A stretch of 64,000 nucleotides of DNA, from positions 124,001-188,000 of the forward strand of contig NZ_JAFMPY010000006.1 of the NCBI RefSeq assembly GCF_017353515.1. Reading direction: 5' to 3'. The translations under genes and the position numbers were made by a program. The notes under the pieces were generated by a model that worked only from the letters and a program-made list of their open reading frames with translations, made no database searches and had not been told where the DNA came from. The stretch comes from Jiella sonneratiae. Lineage in GTDB: Bacteria; Pseudomonadota; Alphaproteobacteria; Rhizobiales; Rhizobiaceae. Below, one piece after another: positions 1-8,443 of the stretch; the first letter of the stretch is position 1, and each line of letters begins with the position of its first letter.

Positions 1-789
1 TTCGGACCGGAGATCTTTCGCGCCGAGGAGATCACGCTGGCGTCGAGCCGCGGCGGCCTTGCCGTCGATCACGTGTCGTTTTCGCTGCGGGCCGGCGAGA
101 TCCTCGGCATCTACGGCCTGATGGGCGCCGGTCGCTCCGAACTTCTCGAATGCATCATCGGCGGCGTGACGCATTATGGCGGCCGCCTCTTCGTCGAGGG
201 AAAGCCGCTCGCCGAGCGGAGCGTCTCGGGACGGATCGCCCGGGGCATCGCCCTCATCCCCGAAAATCGCAAGGAGGACGGTCTCGTCCAGATCCTCTCG
301 ATCCGGGAGAACATGACGCTGTCGAGCCTCAAGGCTTTCGCGACCGGCATCCATCTCTCCCTGAAGCGTGAGGCGCTGAGCGTCGCCGAGTTCGTCAGGC
401 GGATGACGGTCAAGGTCGCCTCGACCGAGCACGAGGTCTCGTCGCTGTCCGGGGGCAACCAGCAGAAGGTCGTCATCGCCAAGGCTCTGATGACGAAGCC
501 GAAGATCCTGTTGATGGACGAGCCGTCCCGGGGCATCGACATCGGCGCCAAGGCGGAGGTCTTCCGGGTGATGCGCAGGCTCGCCGCCGAGGGCCTCGGC
601 ATCGTCTTCGTCACCTCCGATCTCGACGAGGTGATGGCGCTTTCGGACCGGATCATCGTGATGTCGAACGGGCGCGTCACCGGCGCGTTCGACCGCGCCG
701 AGGCAACCGAAACCGCTCTCGTCGAAGCCTCCAGCCTCGGCCACGGGCCGGATGCCGGGCATGCCGGCCGTTTCAGGGAAGCATCGTGA
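1..789 (+). CDS. Sugar ABC transporter ATP-binding protein, RbsA type (5' partial)
   Basis: The reading frame is open from the first base, so only the last 262 residues are present. They correspond to the second nucleotide-binding domain of a two-domain sugar ATPase (RbsA/XylG/MglA family). Visible motifs are a Walker A-like loop GLMGAGRSE near residue 40, with Arg in place of the usual Lys (normal for the second domain of this family), the signature LSGGNQQK near 150, and Walker B ILLMDEPSRGID. It would power import of a monosaccharide with the permease that follows; the TGA stop overlaps that gene's ATG by one base. The periplasmic binding protein must lie upstream of the window. From the neighbours the sugar is probably D-apiose, which is inference only. 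Confidence 0.93.
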   Translation, partial: FGPEIFRAEEITLASSRGGLAVDHVSFSLRAGEILGIYGLMGAGRSELLECIIGGVTHYGGRLFVEGKPLAERSVSGRIARGIALIPENRKEDGLVQILSIRENMTLSSLKAFATGIHLSLKREALSVAEFVRRMTVKVASTEHEVSSLSGGNQQKVVIAKALMTKPKILLMDEPSRGIDIGAKAEVFRVMRRLAAEGLGIVFVTSDLDEVMALSDRIIVMSNGRVTGAFDRAEATETALVEASSLGHGPDAGHAGRFREAS

Positions 790-1859
790 TGTCCGAACAG
801 ACCCTCGCCCGACCGGCGCATCAAGGCTTCGACCTGAATGCCGCGCTGCTCGTGCTTCTCAAGGCGCGCACCTTCATCGCGCTGATCCTGGTCTTCGCCT
901 TCTTCGCCTTCGCCGCCCCGAACTTCCTGTCGGTGGCGAACCTGGTGATCATGTCGAAGCACGTCGCGCTCAATGCCTTCCTCGCGATCGGCATGACCTT
1001 CGTCATCGTCTCGGGCGGCATCGACCTTTCCGTCGGCTCGATCGTCGGGCTGTGCGGCATGGTCGCCGGGTGGCTGATCCTCCACGGCATCGATCTCGGC
1101 CTCGGTTTCACCATCGAGTTCAACACGTTCGAGATCTGCTTCCTGGTCGTTCTGGTGGGAATCGCCGTCGGCGCCGTCAACGCCTTCCTGATCACCCGGC
1201 TCAACGTCGCGCCGTTCATCGCCACGCTCGGCACGCTCTATGTCGCGCGGGGAACCGCGATGCTCTCGTCGAATGGCGAGACCTTCCCCAATCTCAACGG
1301 CAAGGCCGCCTACGGCTCCGACACCTTCCGCCTGATCGGGGCGGGAGACTTCCTCGGCGTGCCGATCTCGATCTGGATGCTGATCGTGGTCGGACTGGCC
1401 GCCGCCTACATCGCCCGCCGCACGCCGCTGGGGCGCTACATCTACGCCGTCGGCGGCAACGAGAAGGCGGCCGGCCTCTCGGGCGTCAGGGTCAACCGGG
1501 TCAAATACTTCGTCTACATGTTCTCCGGCTTCTGCGCGGCGCTGGTCGGCATCATCATCGCCTCGCAGCTCGTCGCCTCGCATCCGGCGACGGGCGAGAC
1601 CTTCGAGCTCAACGCCATCGCCGCGGCGGTCCTCGGCGGCACCTCGATGTCCGGCGGACGCGGGCGGATCGCCGGCACCATCGTCGGCGCTTTCGTCATC
1701 GGCATCCTCTCGGACGGGCTGGTGATGATGGGCGTTTCGGCCTTCTGGCAGACGGTGATCAAGGGCGTCGTCATCATCGCCGCCGTGGTGATCGACCAGG
1801 CCCAGCAGCGCTTCGAGAGCCGCCTGGCGCTGCAGGCCCAGGCCGCACTCGGCAAATAG
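789..1859 (+). CDS. Sugar ABC transporter permease, RbsC type
   Basis: A 356-residue membrane protein of the RbsC/XylH branch of sugar ABC permeases. Many hydrophobic segments are visible, along with the family stretches MTFVIVSGGIDLSVGSIVG (about residues 75-95) and AVLGGTSMSGGRGRIAGT (about 280-297). The ATG at 789 is chosen because it overlaps the stop of the upstream ATPase gene (TGATG), an arrangement typical of translational coupling; an in-frame GTG lies one codon earlier. It works with the ATPase in the inner membrane. Substrate cannot be read from the sequence, but the next two genes point to a pentose such as D-apiose. Confidence 0.93.
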   Translation: MSEQTLARPAHQGFDLNAALLVLLKARTFIALILVFAFFAFAAPNFLSVANLVIMSKHVALNAFLAIGMTFVIVSGGIDLSVGSIVGLCGMVAGWLILHGIDLGLGFTIEFNTFEICFLVVLVGIAVGAVNAFLITRLNVAPFIATLGTLYVARGTAMLSSNGETFPNLNGKAAYGSDTFRLIGAGDFLGVPISIWMLIVVGLAAAYIARRTPLGRYIYAVGGNEKAAGLSGVRVNRVKYFVYMFSGFCAALVGIIIASQLVASHPATGETFELNAIAAAVLGGTSMSGGRGRIAGTIVGAFVIGILSDGLVMMGVSAFWQTVIKGVVIIAAVVIDQAQQRFESRLALQAQAALGK

Positions 1860-1872
1860 GGAGGGCTCGCCG

Positions 1873-2892
1873 ATGAAAGGCGCACTGATCGGCTGCGGCT
1901 TCTTCGCGCAGAACCAGCTCCACGCCTGGGCCGAGATCCCCGGCGCCGGGATCGTCGCCCTTTGCGACACCGACGAGGCGAAGCTGGCGGAAACCGCGCG
2001 GCGCTTCGGCATCGAGCGGACCTACCGCGACGCCGCCGCGATGCTCGAGGCCGAGACGCTCGACTTCGTCGACATCGCGACGACGGTCCCGAGCCATCGG
2101 CCGCTGGTCGAACTGGCGGCGAGAATGCGCCTCCACGTCATCTGCCAGAAGCCCTTCGCCGAAACGATGGAAGACGCCCGCGCCATGGTCGCCGCCGTCG
2201 AGGGCGCCGGCCGCGTCCTGATGGTGCACGAGAATTTCCGCTGGCAGTCGGCGGTGCGCCGGGCGATCGACACGGTGCGCGGCGGGGCGATCGGCGAGCC
2301 GTTCTTCGGGCGGGTCTCCTTTCGCTCCGGCTACGACGTCTTTTCCGGCCAGCCCTATCTCGCCGAGGGCGAGCGCTTCATCATCGAGGATCTCGGCATC
2401 CACATCCTCGACATCGCCCGGGCCTTCTTCGGCGACGTCGACCGGCTGGCCGCGACGACGCGGCGGGTCAACCCGAAGATCCGCGGCGAGGACGTGGCGA
2501 CGATGCTCCTCTCCCATGCCGGCGGCGTCACCAGCGTCGTCGACTGCTCCTATGCGACGAAGCGCGTGCCGGACACCTTCCCCCAGTCGCTCGTCGAGAT
2601 CGACGGCACCGACGGAACGCTGCGGCTCGACGCCGGCTATCGCCTGACGATCCAGGCGAGGGGCGAGGAGAGCGTCGTCGACGTTTCGCCGCCTCTGCTT
2701 TCCTGGGCCGAGAGGCCCTGGCACAACATCCAGGAGAGCGTCCGGACGATCCAGCAGCATTTCGTCGATTGTATCGGCGCTGGCCGCGAGCCGGAGACCT
2801 CCGGCCGGGACAATCTGAAGACGCTGGCGCTCGTCGAGGCGGCCTATCGCTCGGCGGCGACCGGCGAAACGGTCCGGCCGGGGGATCTGTGA
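1873..2892 (+). CDS. apsD: Gfo/Idh/MocA dehydrogenase, probable D-apiose dehydrogenase (ApsD-like)
   Basis: A 339-residue NAD(P)-dependent sugar oxidoreductase. The N-terminal Rossmann fold shows GCGFFAQNQL at residues 7-16. The usual EKP motif reads QKP (CQKPFAE, about residue 95), and EDLGIHILDIAR near 175 carries the catalytic His of this family. GAGGG precedes the ATG by about seven bases. In the known D-apiose pathways a member of this family oxidises D-apiose to apionolactone. The assignment to that step rests on context: a sugar importer before it, a D-apionate-lactonase-like gene overlapping its 3' end, and the remaining pathway enzymes nearby. The family assignment is firm; the substrate is inferred. 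Confidence 0.75.
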   Translation: MKGALIGCGFFAQNQLHAWAEIPGAGIVALCDTDEAKLAETARRFGIERTYRDAAAMLEAETLDFVDIATTVPSHRPLVELAARMRLHVICQKPFAETMEDARAMVAAVEGAGRVLMVHENFRWQSAVRRAIDTVRGGAIGEPFFGRVSFRSGYDVFSGQPYLAEGERFIIEDLGIHILDIARAFFGDVDRLAATTRRVNPKIRGEDVATMLLSHAGGVTSVVDCSYATKRVPDTFPQSLVEIDGTDGTLRLDAGYRLTIQARGEESVVDVSPPLLSWAERPWHNIQESVRTIQQHFVDCIGAGREPETSGRDNLKTLALVEAAYRSAATGETVRPGDL

Positions 2893-4643
2893 GCGGGCTC
2901 GTCGCCCTCTACGGCACCGAGGAGCCGGTGGAGGAGCGCCGGCCGTATCGGCTCGGGCCGGTCTCCTTCGAGCTTTGCGGCGGTGCCGTCCGGTATCTTG
3001 CGGTCGGCGGCAGCGAAGTCGTCCGCCGTATCGCCTTCCTCGCCCGCGACCGTGACTGGGGAACGCTGGCTCCGACGCTCGGGCCGGTCGAGGAGAAAGC
3101 GGACGGCGCGAGCTTGCGCCTTGCCATCCCGATGCGGTTCCAAAACGGCGCCGCGCGGCTCGACACGCGCCTGACGCTGACGCTTCGCCCGGACGGTCTC
3201 GACTTCGAGGCCGAGGCGGTTGCGCGAGGCGTCTTCGAGACCAACCGCGCCGGCTTCACGATCCTGCATCCGATCGCCGGCCAGGCCGGGTCGCCGGTCA
3301 CGGTCGTTCACGGTGCCGGCGGGACCGAAGAGGGGACGTTTCCGGAAACCATCGCGCCGTGGCAGCCCTTCAAGGACATCGCCGCGATCACCCATCACGT
3401 CGGCGTCCTCTCCTGCACCTGCCGGCTGGAAGGCGACGTCTTCGAGATGGAGGATCAGCGCCAGTGGGGCGATGCGTCCTTCAAGACCTACAACCGGCCG
3501 CTGGCGCTGCCCTGGCCCTACCGGATCGACGACGGCGCAACGATCCGCCAGGCGGTGCGGGTGTCTTGGCGAGAGAGAAAGCCGGCGCAAGCCTCGGTTC
3601 GCCCGACCCGGACGGTTGCGGCTTGCCGCTTTCCCGAAACCGCGATCCTCCTGACGCCGGAGCAAGCGCGCCGGGCGCTCGGGCGGCTCGACGACATCCG
3701 GGCGATCGGGCCGCAGCGGCTGCTCTGCCATGTCGACGCCTCGCGCGGCGATCTTGCCGGACAGTTTGCGGCCTTCGCCGATCTGCAGCGCGCCGCGCCG
3801 GCCTATCTCTACGACATCGAGATGATCGCGGATTTCGGCGACGATCCCGCTGCCGATCCGGCCGGGCCGCTCGACGCCGCTGCCGGTGCGATGCGGGAGA
3901 CGGGCCTGCGGCCGGCAAGCGTCATGGTCTGCCCCTCGGTCGACCGCCAGTCGACCCCGCCCGGCTCGACATGGCCGGCCTGCCCGCCGCTCGATCTGAT
4001 CCATGCGGCGGCGCGTGCGGCATTCGCCGCGCCGTTGATGGGCGGCGGCATGGCGAGCTTCTTTCCCGAACTCAATCGCAAGCGCCCGCCGGTCGGGCGC
4101 CTCGATTTCGTTTCCCATTCGCTCTGTCCGATCGTCCACGACGCCGGCGACCGCGCGGTGATCGAGACGCTCGAGGCGGTGCCGCACATCACCCGCTCCG
4201 CCCGCGCGATCATCGGCGACCGGCCGTATCGGATCGGCCCGTCGACCATCGCCATGCGCCAGAACCCCTATGGCGCGAGGACCATCCCGAACCCCGAGGG
4301 CCGCCGCGTCGCCATGGCCGACGACGATCCGCGCCATCGCGCGCGCTTCGGCGCGGCCTATGCGCTCGGACTGGCGGCAGCTCTGGCCCCGGCCAAAATC
4401 GCCGTCTGGACGCCCGCCGAGCTTTACGGGCCTCGCGGCATCGTCCGCGATGACGGAGGCTGGCATCCGTTGACCCATGTCGTCGCGGCACTGGCCGCGT
4501 GTGCAAGCTCGCCGGTGGCGGAAGCGACGATCGACGACGGCCTCGCCAGGCTGGTGCTCGGCAAGCGCCGCTTCACGGCCAACTTGACCGACGCTCCGCT
4601 TCGTGGATTGGAACCCTATGGCTGGTCCGGGGAGGGAACCTAG
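2889..4643 (+). CDS. apnL: Probable D-apionate lactonase (ApnL-like), three-domain protein
   Basis: A 584-residue cytoplasmic protein starting at a GTG that overlaps the dehydrogenase stop (GTGA). The N-terminal ~220 residues look like a beta-sandwich of the kind in sugar-binding enzymes and contain the family-specific stretch EMEDQRQWGDASFKTYNRP near residue 190. The middle (~240-500) is alpha/beta and fits the TIM-barrel domain described for D-apionate lactonases, followed by a short C-terminal domain. The family opens the lactone made by the upstream dehydrogenase to give D-apionate. A much longer open frame upstream of 2889 only shadows the dehydrogenase gene. I recognise the family by its motif and neighbours, not by a search. 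Confidence 0.72.
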   Translation: MSGLVALYGTEEPVEERRPYRLGPVSFELCGGAVRYLAVGGSEVVRRIAFLARDRDWGTLAPTLGPVEEKADGASLRLAIPMRFQNGAARLDTRLTLTLRPDGLDFEAEAVARGVFETNRAGFTILHPIAGQAGSPVTVVHGAGGTEEGTFPETIAPWQPFKDIAAITHHVGVLSCTCRLEGDVFEMEDQRQWGDASFKTYNRPLALPWPYRIDDGATIRQAVRVSWRERKPAQASVRPTRTVAACRFPETAILLTPEQARRALGRLDDIRAIGPQRLLCHVDASRGDLAGQFAAFADLQRAAPAYLYDIEMIADFGDDPAADPAGPLDAAAGAMRETGLRPASVMVCPSVDRQSTPPGSTWPACPPLDLIHAAARAAFAAPLMGGGMASFFPELNRKRPPVGRLDFVSHSLCPIVHDAGDRAVIETLEAVPHITRSARAIIGDRPYRIGPSTIAMRQNPYGARTIPNPEGRRVAMADDDPRHRARFGAAYALGLAAALAPAKIAVWTPAELYGPRGIVRDDGGWHPLTHVVAALAACASSPVAEATIDDGLARLVLGKRRFTANLTDAPLRGLEPYGWSGEGT

Positions 4644-4695
4644 CTGAAGAGAGAGCCGCGCCGTCCGGCCGGTTCATCGCATTCGAGGAAAGCCC

Positions 4696-5436
4696 GTGGC
4701 ATCGCAACTCTCCGCAGGTCCTGAAGGGGACAAGATCGTCCGCCGGAAACTGTCCGAGCAGGTGCTCGACCGGCTGCGCGAGATGATCCGCGGTGGCGAA
4801 TTGCGGCCCGGCGACGCGATGCCCTCGGAACGCACCTTGATGGAGCGCTTCGGGGTCGGCCGCCCGGCGGTCCGCGAGGCGCTGCAGTCGCTGCACAATT
4901 CCGGCCTGATCACTATCAATCACGGCGAGCGCAGCCGGGTGAACGAGATCACCGCCGGCACCGTGCTCGACCGTTCCGACGAGATCGCCCGGCTGCTGCT
5001 CGACGCGGTGCCGTCCAATCTCGAACATCTGAAACAGGCGCGGCGGATGTTCGAACTCGGCATCGTGCGGATCGCCGCCGAGAAGGCGAGCGACGACGAC
5101 GTTGCCGAGCTGCGAGGCCTCGTCGCCCGCCAGCGCGCGCTTCTCGGACGGGACGCGCTGCCTTTCATCGAGACCGACATGGCCTTCCATGCGCGGATCG
5201 CCGAGATCGTCGGAAACCCGATCATCGCCGCCGTCTCCGTGGCGATGCTGCGCTGGCTGTTCGAGTATCACACCGCACTCCTCCACTGGTCGGGCAAGGA
5301 GGAGGTGACGCTCACCGAGCACGAGCGCATCGTCGATCTGATCGAGGCGCATGACGCCGAGGGCGCCGTCGCCATGATGCAGACCCACCTCGACCGCTCG
5401 CTGGAGCTTTACGCCCGCAGCGAGGGACGGGGCTGA
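4696..5436 (+). CDS. GntR-family regulator with FCD domain
   Basis: A 246-residue FadR-subfamily regulator. A winged helix at about residues 15-80 (PSERTLMERFGVGRPAVREA) is followed by an all-helical FCD ligand-binding domain whose metal-ligand pattern is visible (D...FH near 160, then EHERIVD and QTHL). The GTG start is supported by GAGGAAA seven bases upstream. It ends the ABC/dehydrogenase/lactonase run, 52 bases after the lactonase, and is the likely local repressor. A candidate operator shared by the kinase/oxidoisomerase promoter and the RuBisCO-like promoter is described separately. Which of the two GntR regulators in the island binds it is not known. Confidence 0.88.
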   Translation: MASQLSAGPEGDKIVRRKLSEQVLDRLREMIRGGELRPGDAMPSERTLMERFGVGRPAVREALQSLHNSGLITINHGERSRVNEITAGTVLDRSDEIARLLLDAVPSNLEHLKQARRMFELGIVRIAAEKASDDDVAELRGLVARQRALLGRDALPFIETDMAFHARIAEIVGNPIIAAVSVAMLRWLFEYHTALLHWSGKEEVTLTEHERIVDLIEAHDAEGAVAMMQTHLDRSLELYARSEGRG

Positions 5437-5514
5437 GGCGAGTGGAGAATTTGAGACGGAATTGCCAGGAGTGTTTCACACTTCTGTCACAGCGCCAGCG
5501 CGTTGAGCATTCAA

Positions 5515-6030
5515 CTACCGAGGTGGCGCTGTGGGTTCCCGCCGCGCAACGCTCGCACCGTTCATCCGGCAGCGCCATTCGGCAAAGCTGGTCTTCCAGC
5601 AAAGTCCCTCCGCTGCCGACACGTCCGCCTCCGCACAGTTCAGGTCGGGGTTCCCATAAATCGCGGCATCATGGCGTGTCTTGCAGGTCGACCACGTAAA
5701 GCTGCCTCGGATCGGGTAGGTGTCGGCCCGTGTGTCGGCATCCTCCATGACATATCGATCGTACATGGCGAGATAAGGAACGGGCCCGCCAACCTCGAGC
5801 TCGACGTTTTCCATCAGTGACATGGTGCCCTCCACCGCGACTTCGCCGGAACAGCGAACGAGCGTAACAGCCTGTTCGGCGGTGGGCGGTTCGCTTTGGG
5901 TCAACGCCACACAGGGCGTAGGGTCACGAGCGCCCCAGTCGAGCCCCGATCCTTCCTTCGCCGACCCTGCGGAGGCTCCGCAAAGAACGCCCAGACACGC
6001 AAAAATCGCATATATGCCAAGAACTTTCAT
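5515..6030 (-). CDS. Small secreted Cys-rich protein of unknown function
   Basis: A 171-residue protein starting at the ATG at 6030, chosen because it opens a good signal peptide (Lys, then a hydrophobic run, with probable cleavage after ASA). The longer upstream frame has no signal-like start. The mature part has six cysteines spread over about 110 residues, compatible with disulfide bonds in the periplasm or outside the cell. No domain was recognised. It sits alone, convergent with the GntR gene, in a patch with visibly lower G+C than the rest of the island, which may mean separate acquisition. Confidence 0.6.
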   Translation of the reverse strand: MKVLGIYAIFACLGVLCGASAGSAKEGSGLDWGARDPTPCVALTQSEPPTAEQAVTLVRCSGEVAVEGTMSLMENVELEVGGPVPYLAMYDRYVMEDADTRADTYPIRGSFTWSTCKTRHDAAIYGNPDLNCAEADVSAAEGLCWKTSFAEWRCRMNGASVARREPTAPPR

Positions 6031-6287
6031 GCCATACGCTCCATGAAGAGATTGTCCGATCAGAGCCCGGCATCTTGTTCCAATGGTGGCATGACTTCGC
6101 ATTTTAACGACCGCATCATGCAATGATGAGCGCACGGCCGGTTTCTCTTGCATATCTCGCCACGATTTCATGCATTCCATAACCTAACCTTATGACAGGT
6201 GAGGCGGCGGACACGACGGGATTGTAGATTCCGCATCCGATTCAGCTCCGTGGCGAGCAGTGACCTCTGCGTGGTAGGGTTGGATGC

Positions 6288-6872
6288 ATGAGCACCAAAA
6301 CCCAAAAAGAAAAGATGTTGGCGGGGGAACTGTATCTCGCCAACGATCCTGAACTGGGAGCAGCCTACGGACGGGCGCAGAACCTCCTCGCCAGATTCAA
6401 CGCGACGCCCGGCCATGAGCTGACAGCGCTTGTTTCCATCCTTCATGATCTCCTCGGTCATCTTGGGACAGATGCCGTCGTAAAGCCGACGCTCCGGTGC
6501 GATTACGGCTTCAATATCTCGATCGACGCGAGAACATTCGTCAATTACGATTGCGTTTTCCTCGACTGCAACACGATCACGATCGGCGAGGAAGTCCAGG
6601 TCGGGCCCGGCGTTCATATCTACACCGCGAGTCATCCATTGGACGCTGAAACGCGCCGATCCGGGTTGGAGTCGGCTCATCCTGTTCTGATCGGTGACGG
6701 CGCTTGGCTCGGCGGTCGAGCGCTGATCTGCCCTGGCGTGACAATCGGCGAAAATACGGTCGTCGGTGCTGGGAGCGTTGTCACGAAAGACCTGCCGCCA
6801 AACGTGCTTGCGGTGGGTAACCCATGTCGTGTCGTTCGAGCGCTCGAAGGAGCACGCAAAGCTCGTATTTGA
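6288..6872 (+). CDS. Sugar O-acetyltransferase, Maa/NodL type
   Basis: A 194-residue left-handed beta-helix acetyltransferase. The N-terminal helical cap (KEKMLAGELYLANDPEL) and the hexapeptide repeats with YTASHPLD (about 113-120), GDGAWLGGRALICPGVTIG and GAGSVVTKDLP are those of the maltose/nodulation acetyltransferase family (acetyl-CoA donor, trimeric, cytoplasmic). The catalytic His is the one in YTASHP. Base composition is less G+C-rich than its neighbours. It has no obvious role in the apiose pathway and may be a passenger; a role in acetylating surplus sugar is possible. Confidence 0.88.
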   Translation: MSTKTQKEKMLAGELYLANDPELGAAYGRAQNLLARFNATPGHELTALVSILHDLLGHLGTDAVVKPTLRCDYGFNISIDARTFVNYDCVFLDCNTITIGEEVQVGPGVHIYTASHPLDAETRRSGLESAHPVLIGDGAWLGGRALICPGVTIGENTVVGAGSVVTKDLPPNVLAVGNPCRVVRALEGARKARI

Positions 6873-6975
6873 AGACTTTCATCGTAATCAGTTTCGATCT
6901 CCGCACCTCGGCTCACGGCGACCGGCGCTGGGCAAAAGCGAACCTGCCGAGTTCGAACTCCGCGCCACTGCGGCT

Positions 6976-8343
6976 CTACCTTGCCCCGCCGCCATCGCGG
7001 ATCCAGCCGAAGAAATCCTCCGAGCCCATCTGGCCGCCCTTCAGGGCGATCTGCAGGCCGTCGTGGGAGCCGTTGCCGTAGGCGGTGCAGAGCGACGCGC
7101 CGGGGATGGTCGGGCTGAGCGCGGTGAGCGCGTCGAGCCTCAGCTGGCGCATGCCGTGGCCGGAAGTGTCGCCGCCGGAGATCACGGCGCGGCGGATGCC
7201 GGTTTCCGTGAGGATGCGGTCGAGGATGCGGCCGAGCGCCTCGCCGATGCGCCGGTTGGCGGTCTCCGGCGCCATGCCGCTTCGGCCGAGCGCCGCCCGG
7301 AAGGCGGAAACCGCTTCGCCTTCGGTGCCCATCGCCGAATGGACGAGAGGGCTTTGCCCCCGTGCGGCCGCCTCGCAGGCGCGGGCGACGACACGGCTTT
7401 CCTCGGCCGCGAGCGCGGCGTCGCTGCCGCAGACGGCGGCGGCGTCGAAGGCGGTGAGGGCGAAGCCGTTCGCCCCCGCCCAGCGCAGCTGCGCCGCGGT
7501 CATCGGCGAGACCGAGCCGGAAATCACCGCGATCCGGTCGACCTTCCCGGCGGAGGGGGTCGGTGCGGGCGGATCGATCAGGCCGGTCGCCTGCCAATGG
7601 CGCAGCAGGGCATATTCGACACCCTGGCTGCCGACCACGAAGCCGAGCCTGTCGCGGTTTTCCCAGATCAACCGGCCGGCGGCCCGCTCGCTTTTCTCCT
7701 CCATCGAATCGAGCGACAGGATCCGCGCGCCGGCGCCGATCGCCGCCTCAAGGCGGGACTGCGGGCCGGACCACAGCGCCTCGAGGTCGATCAGCGCTGA
7801 GGGAAGGGCCGTCTGCGCGGCGAGGTGCTTCAGGAGATCGGCCTCGTTCATCGGCGTCACCGGGTGGTTCGCCATCACCGGATGCCGGTCGAGGCGAAAG
7901 ACGCCGTCATAGGTGCCCGCGAAGAGATGGCCGAAGGCCTGGTAGCGGCGCATCTGCGGCGCGGCCGTGAGGAGCGGCACGGCGCTTGCCGGACGAATCG
8001 TCAGCCCGATCTCGATCGCCTTGCCGATCGACCCGACGTCCGGCGCCGAATCGAAGGTCGAGCAGACCTTGTAGTGCAAGAGCGGCGCGCCGAGGCTGTC
8101 GAGCCAGCGCAGCGGTTCGCGGAGATTGTCCTCCATCCACGTGGGCCCGTGGCTGCGCGCCGTCGAGGCGATCCCGAAGGCCCGGCATCCGGCAAAGCGC
8201 TCCAGCGTCGCGGCTTCCGGAATGCCGGTGAACAGCACCGCATCGGCGCCGGCAAAGGCCAGAGCCTCCATCACTGCCGCTGAGCCGGTGAAGTCGTCGC
8301 CATACCATGTGACGAGCGGCGCAATTTCAGCTTTTCCGGTCAT
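6976..8343 (-). CDS. oiaK: DUF1537 four-carbon acid sugar kinase, probable 3-oxo-isoapionate kinase (OiaK-like)
   Basis: A 455-residue kinase of the DUF1537 family. The N-terminal substrate domain carries YGDDFTGS at residues 13-20. The C-terminal nucleotide domain carries VISGGDTSGHG near 390 and LKGGQMGSEDFF near the end. The ATG at 8343 is preferred because GAGGT lies five bases before it; an in-frame ATG four codons upstream lacks this. Members phosphorylate four-carbon acid sugars, and in the D-apionate route one makes 3-oxo-isoapionate 4-phosphate. It is divergent from the ApnO-like gene with a 100-bp shared promoter region, supporting that role. Substrate is inferred. Confidence 0.78.
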   Translation of the reverse strand: MTGKAEIAPLVTWYGDDFTGSAAVMEALAFAGADAVLFTGIPEAATLERFAGCRAFGIASTARSHGPTWMEDNLREPLRWLDSLGAPLLHYKVCSTFDSAPDVGSIGKAIEIGLTIRPASAVPLLTAAPQMRRYQAFGHLFAGTYDGVFRLDRHPVMANHPVTPMNEADLLKHLAAQTALPSALIDLEALWSGPQSRLEAAIGAGARILSLDSMEEKSERAAGRLIWENRDRLGFVVGSQGVEYALLRHWQATGLIDPPAPTPSAGKVDRIAVISGSVSPMTAAQLRWAGANGFALTAFDAAAVCGSDAALAAEESRVVARACEAAARGQSPLVHSAMGTEGEAVSAFRAALGRSGMAPETANRRIGEALGRILDRILTETGIRRAVISGGDTSGHGMRQLRLDALTALSPTIPGASLCTAYGNGSHDGLQIALKGGQMGSEDFFGWIRDGGGAR

Positions 8344-8366
8344 CGGACCTCGCATCGTGGATGGAA

Positions 8367-8404
8367 TTGACATTCGCCGTCCGATCGTTATCTCATCATA
8401 CCAG
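8367..8404. promoter_or_regulatory. Divergent promoter and candidate operator between kinase and oxidoisomerase genes
   Basis: On the minus strand CTGGTATGATGAGATAACG (8404-8386) contains a -10-like TATGAT (8400-8395) placed to drive the kinase. The same 19 bases recur, with 16 matches, over the -10 box of the RuBisCO-like gene at 18048-18066. On the plus strand TTGACA at 8367-8372 is followed after 15-17 bases by TTATCT/TATCTC, a plausible promoter for the ApnO-like gene that runs into the same motif. A repressor bound here would shut both genes. Confidence 0.55.
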
Positions 8405-8443
8405 TTGATGAAAGCCGGTTGGGCTGACAGGGAGGGGAAGGCG

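Noticed and set aside
174-2012. 612-residue minus-strand frame over the ABC permease gene
   Set aside because: Shadow of the ABC and dehydrogenase genes; Asp/Arg-rich without motifs.
1962-2888. Upstream extension of the lactonase-like frame
   Set aside because: Overlaps the dehydrogenase gene in another frame; the GTG at 2889 coupled to the dehydrogenase stop is the natural start.
3359-4453. 364-residue frame inside the lactonase-like gene
   Set aside because: Same-strand shadow, Arg-rich, without ribosome site or domain.
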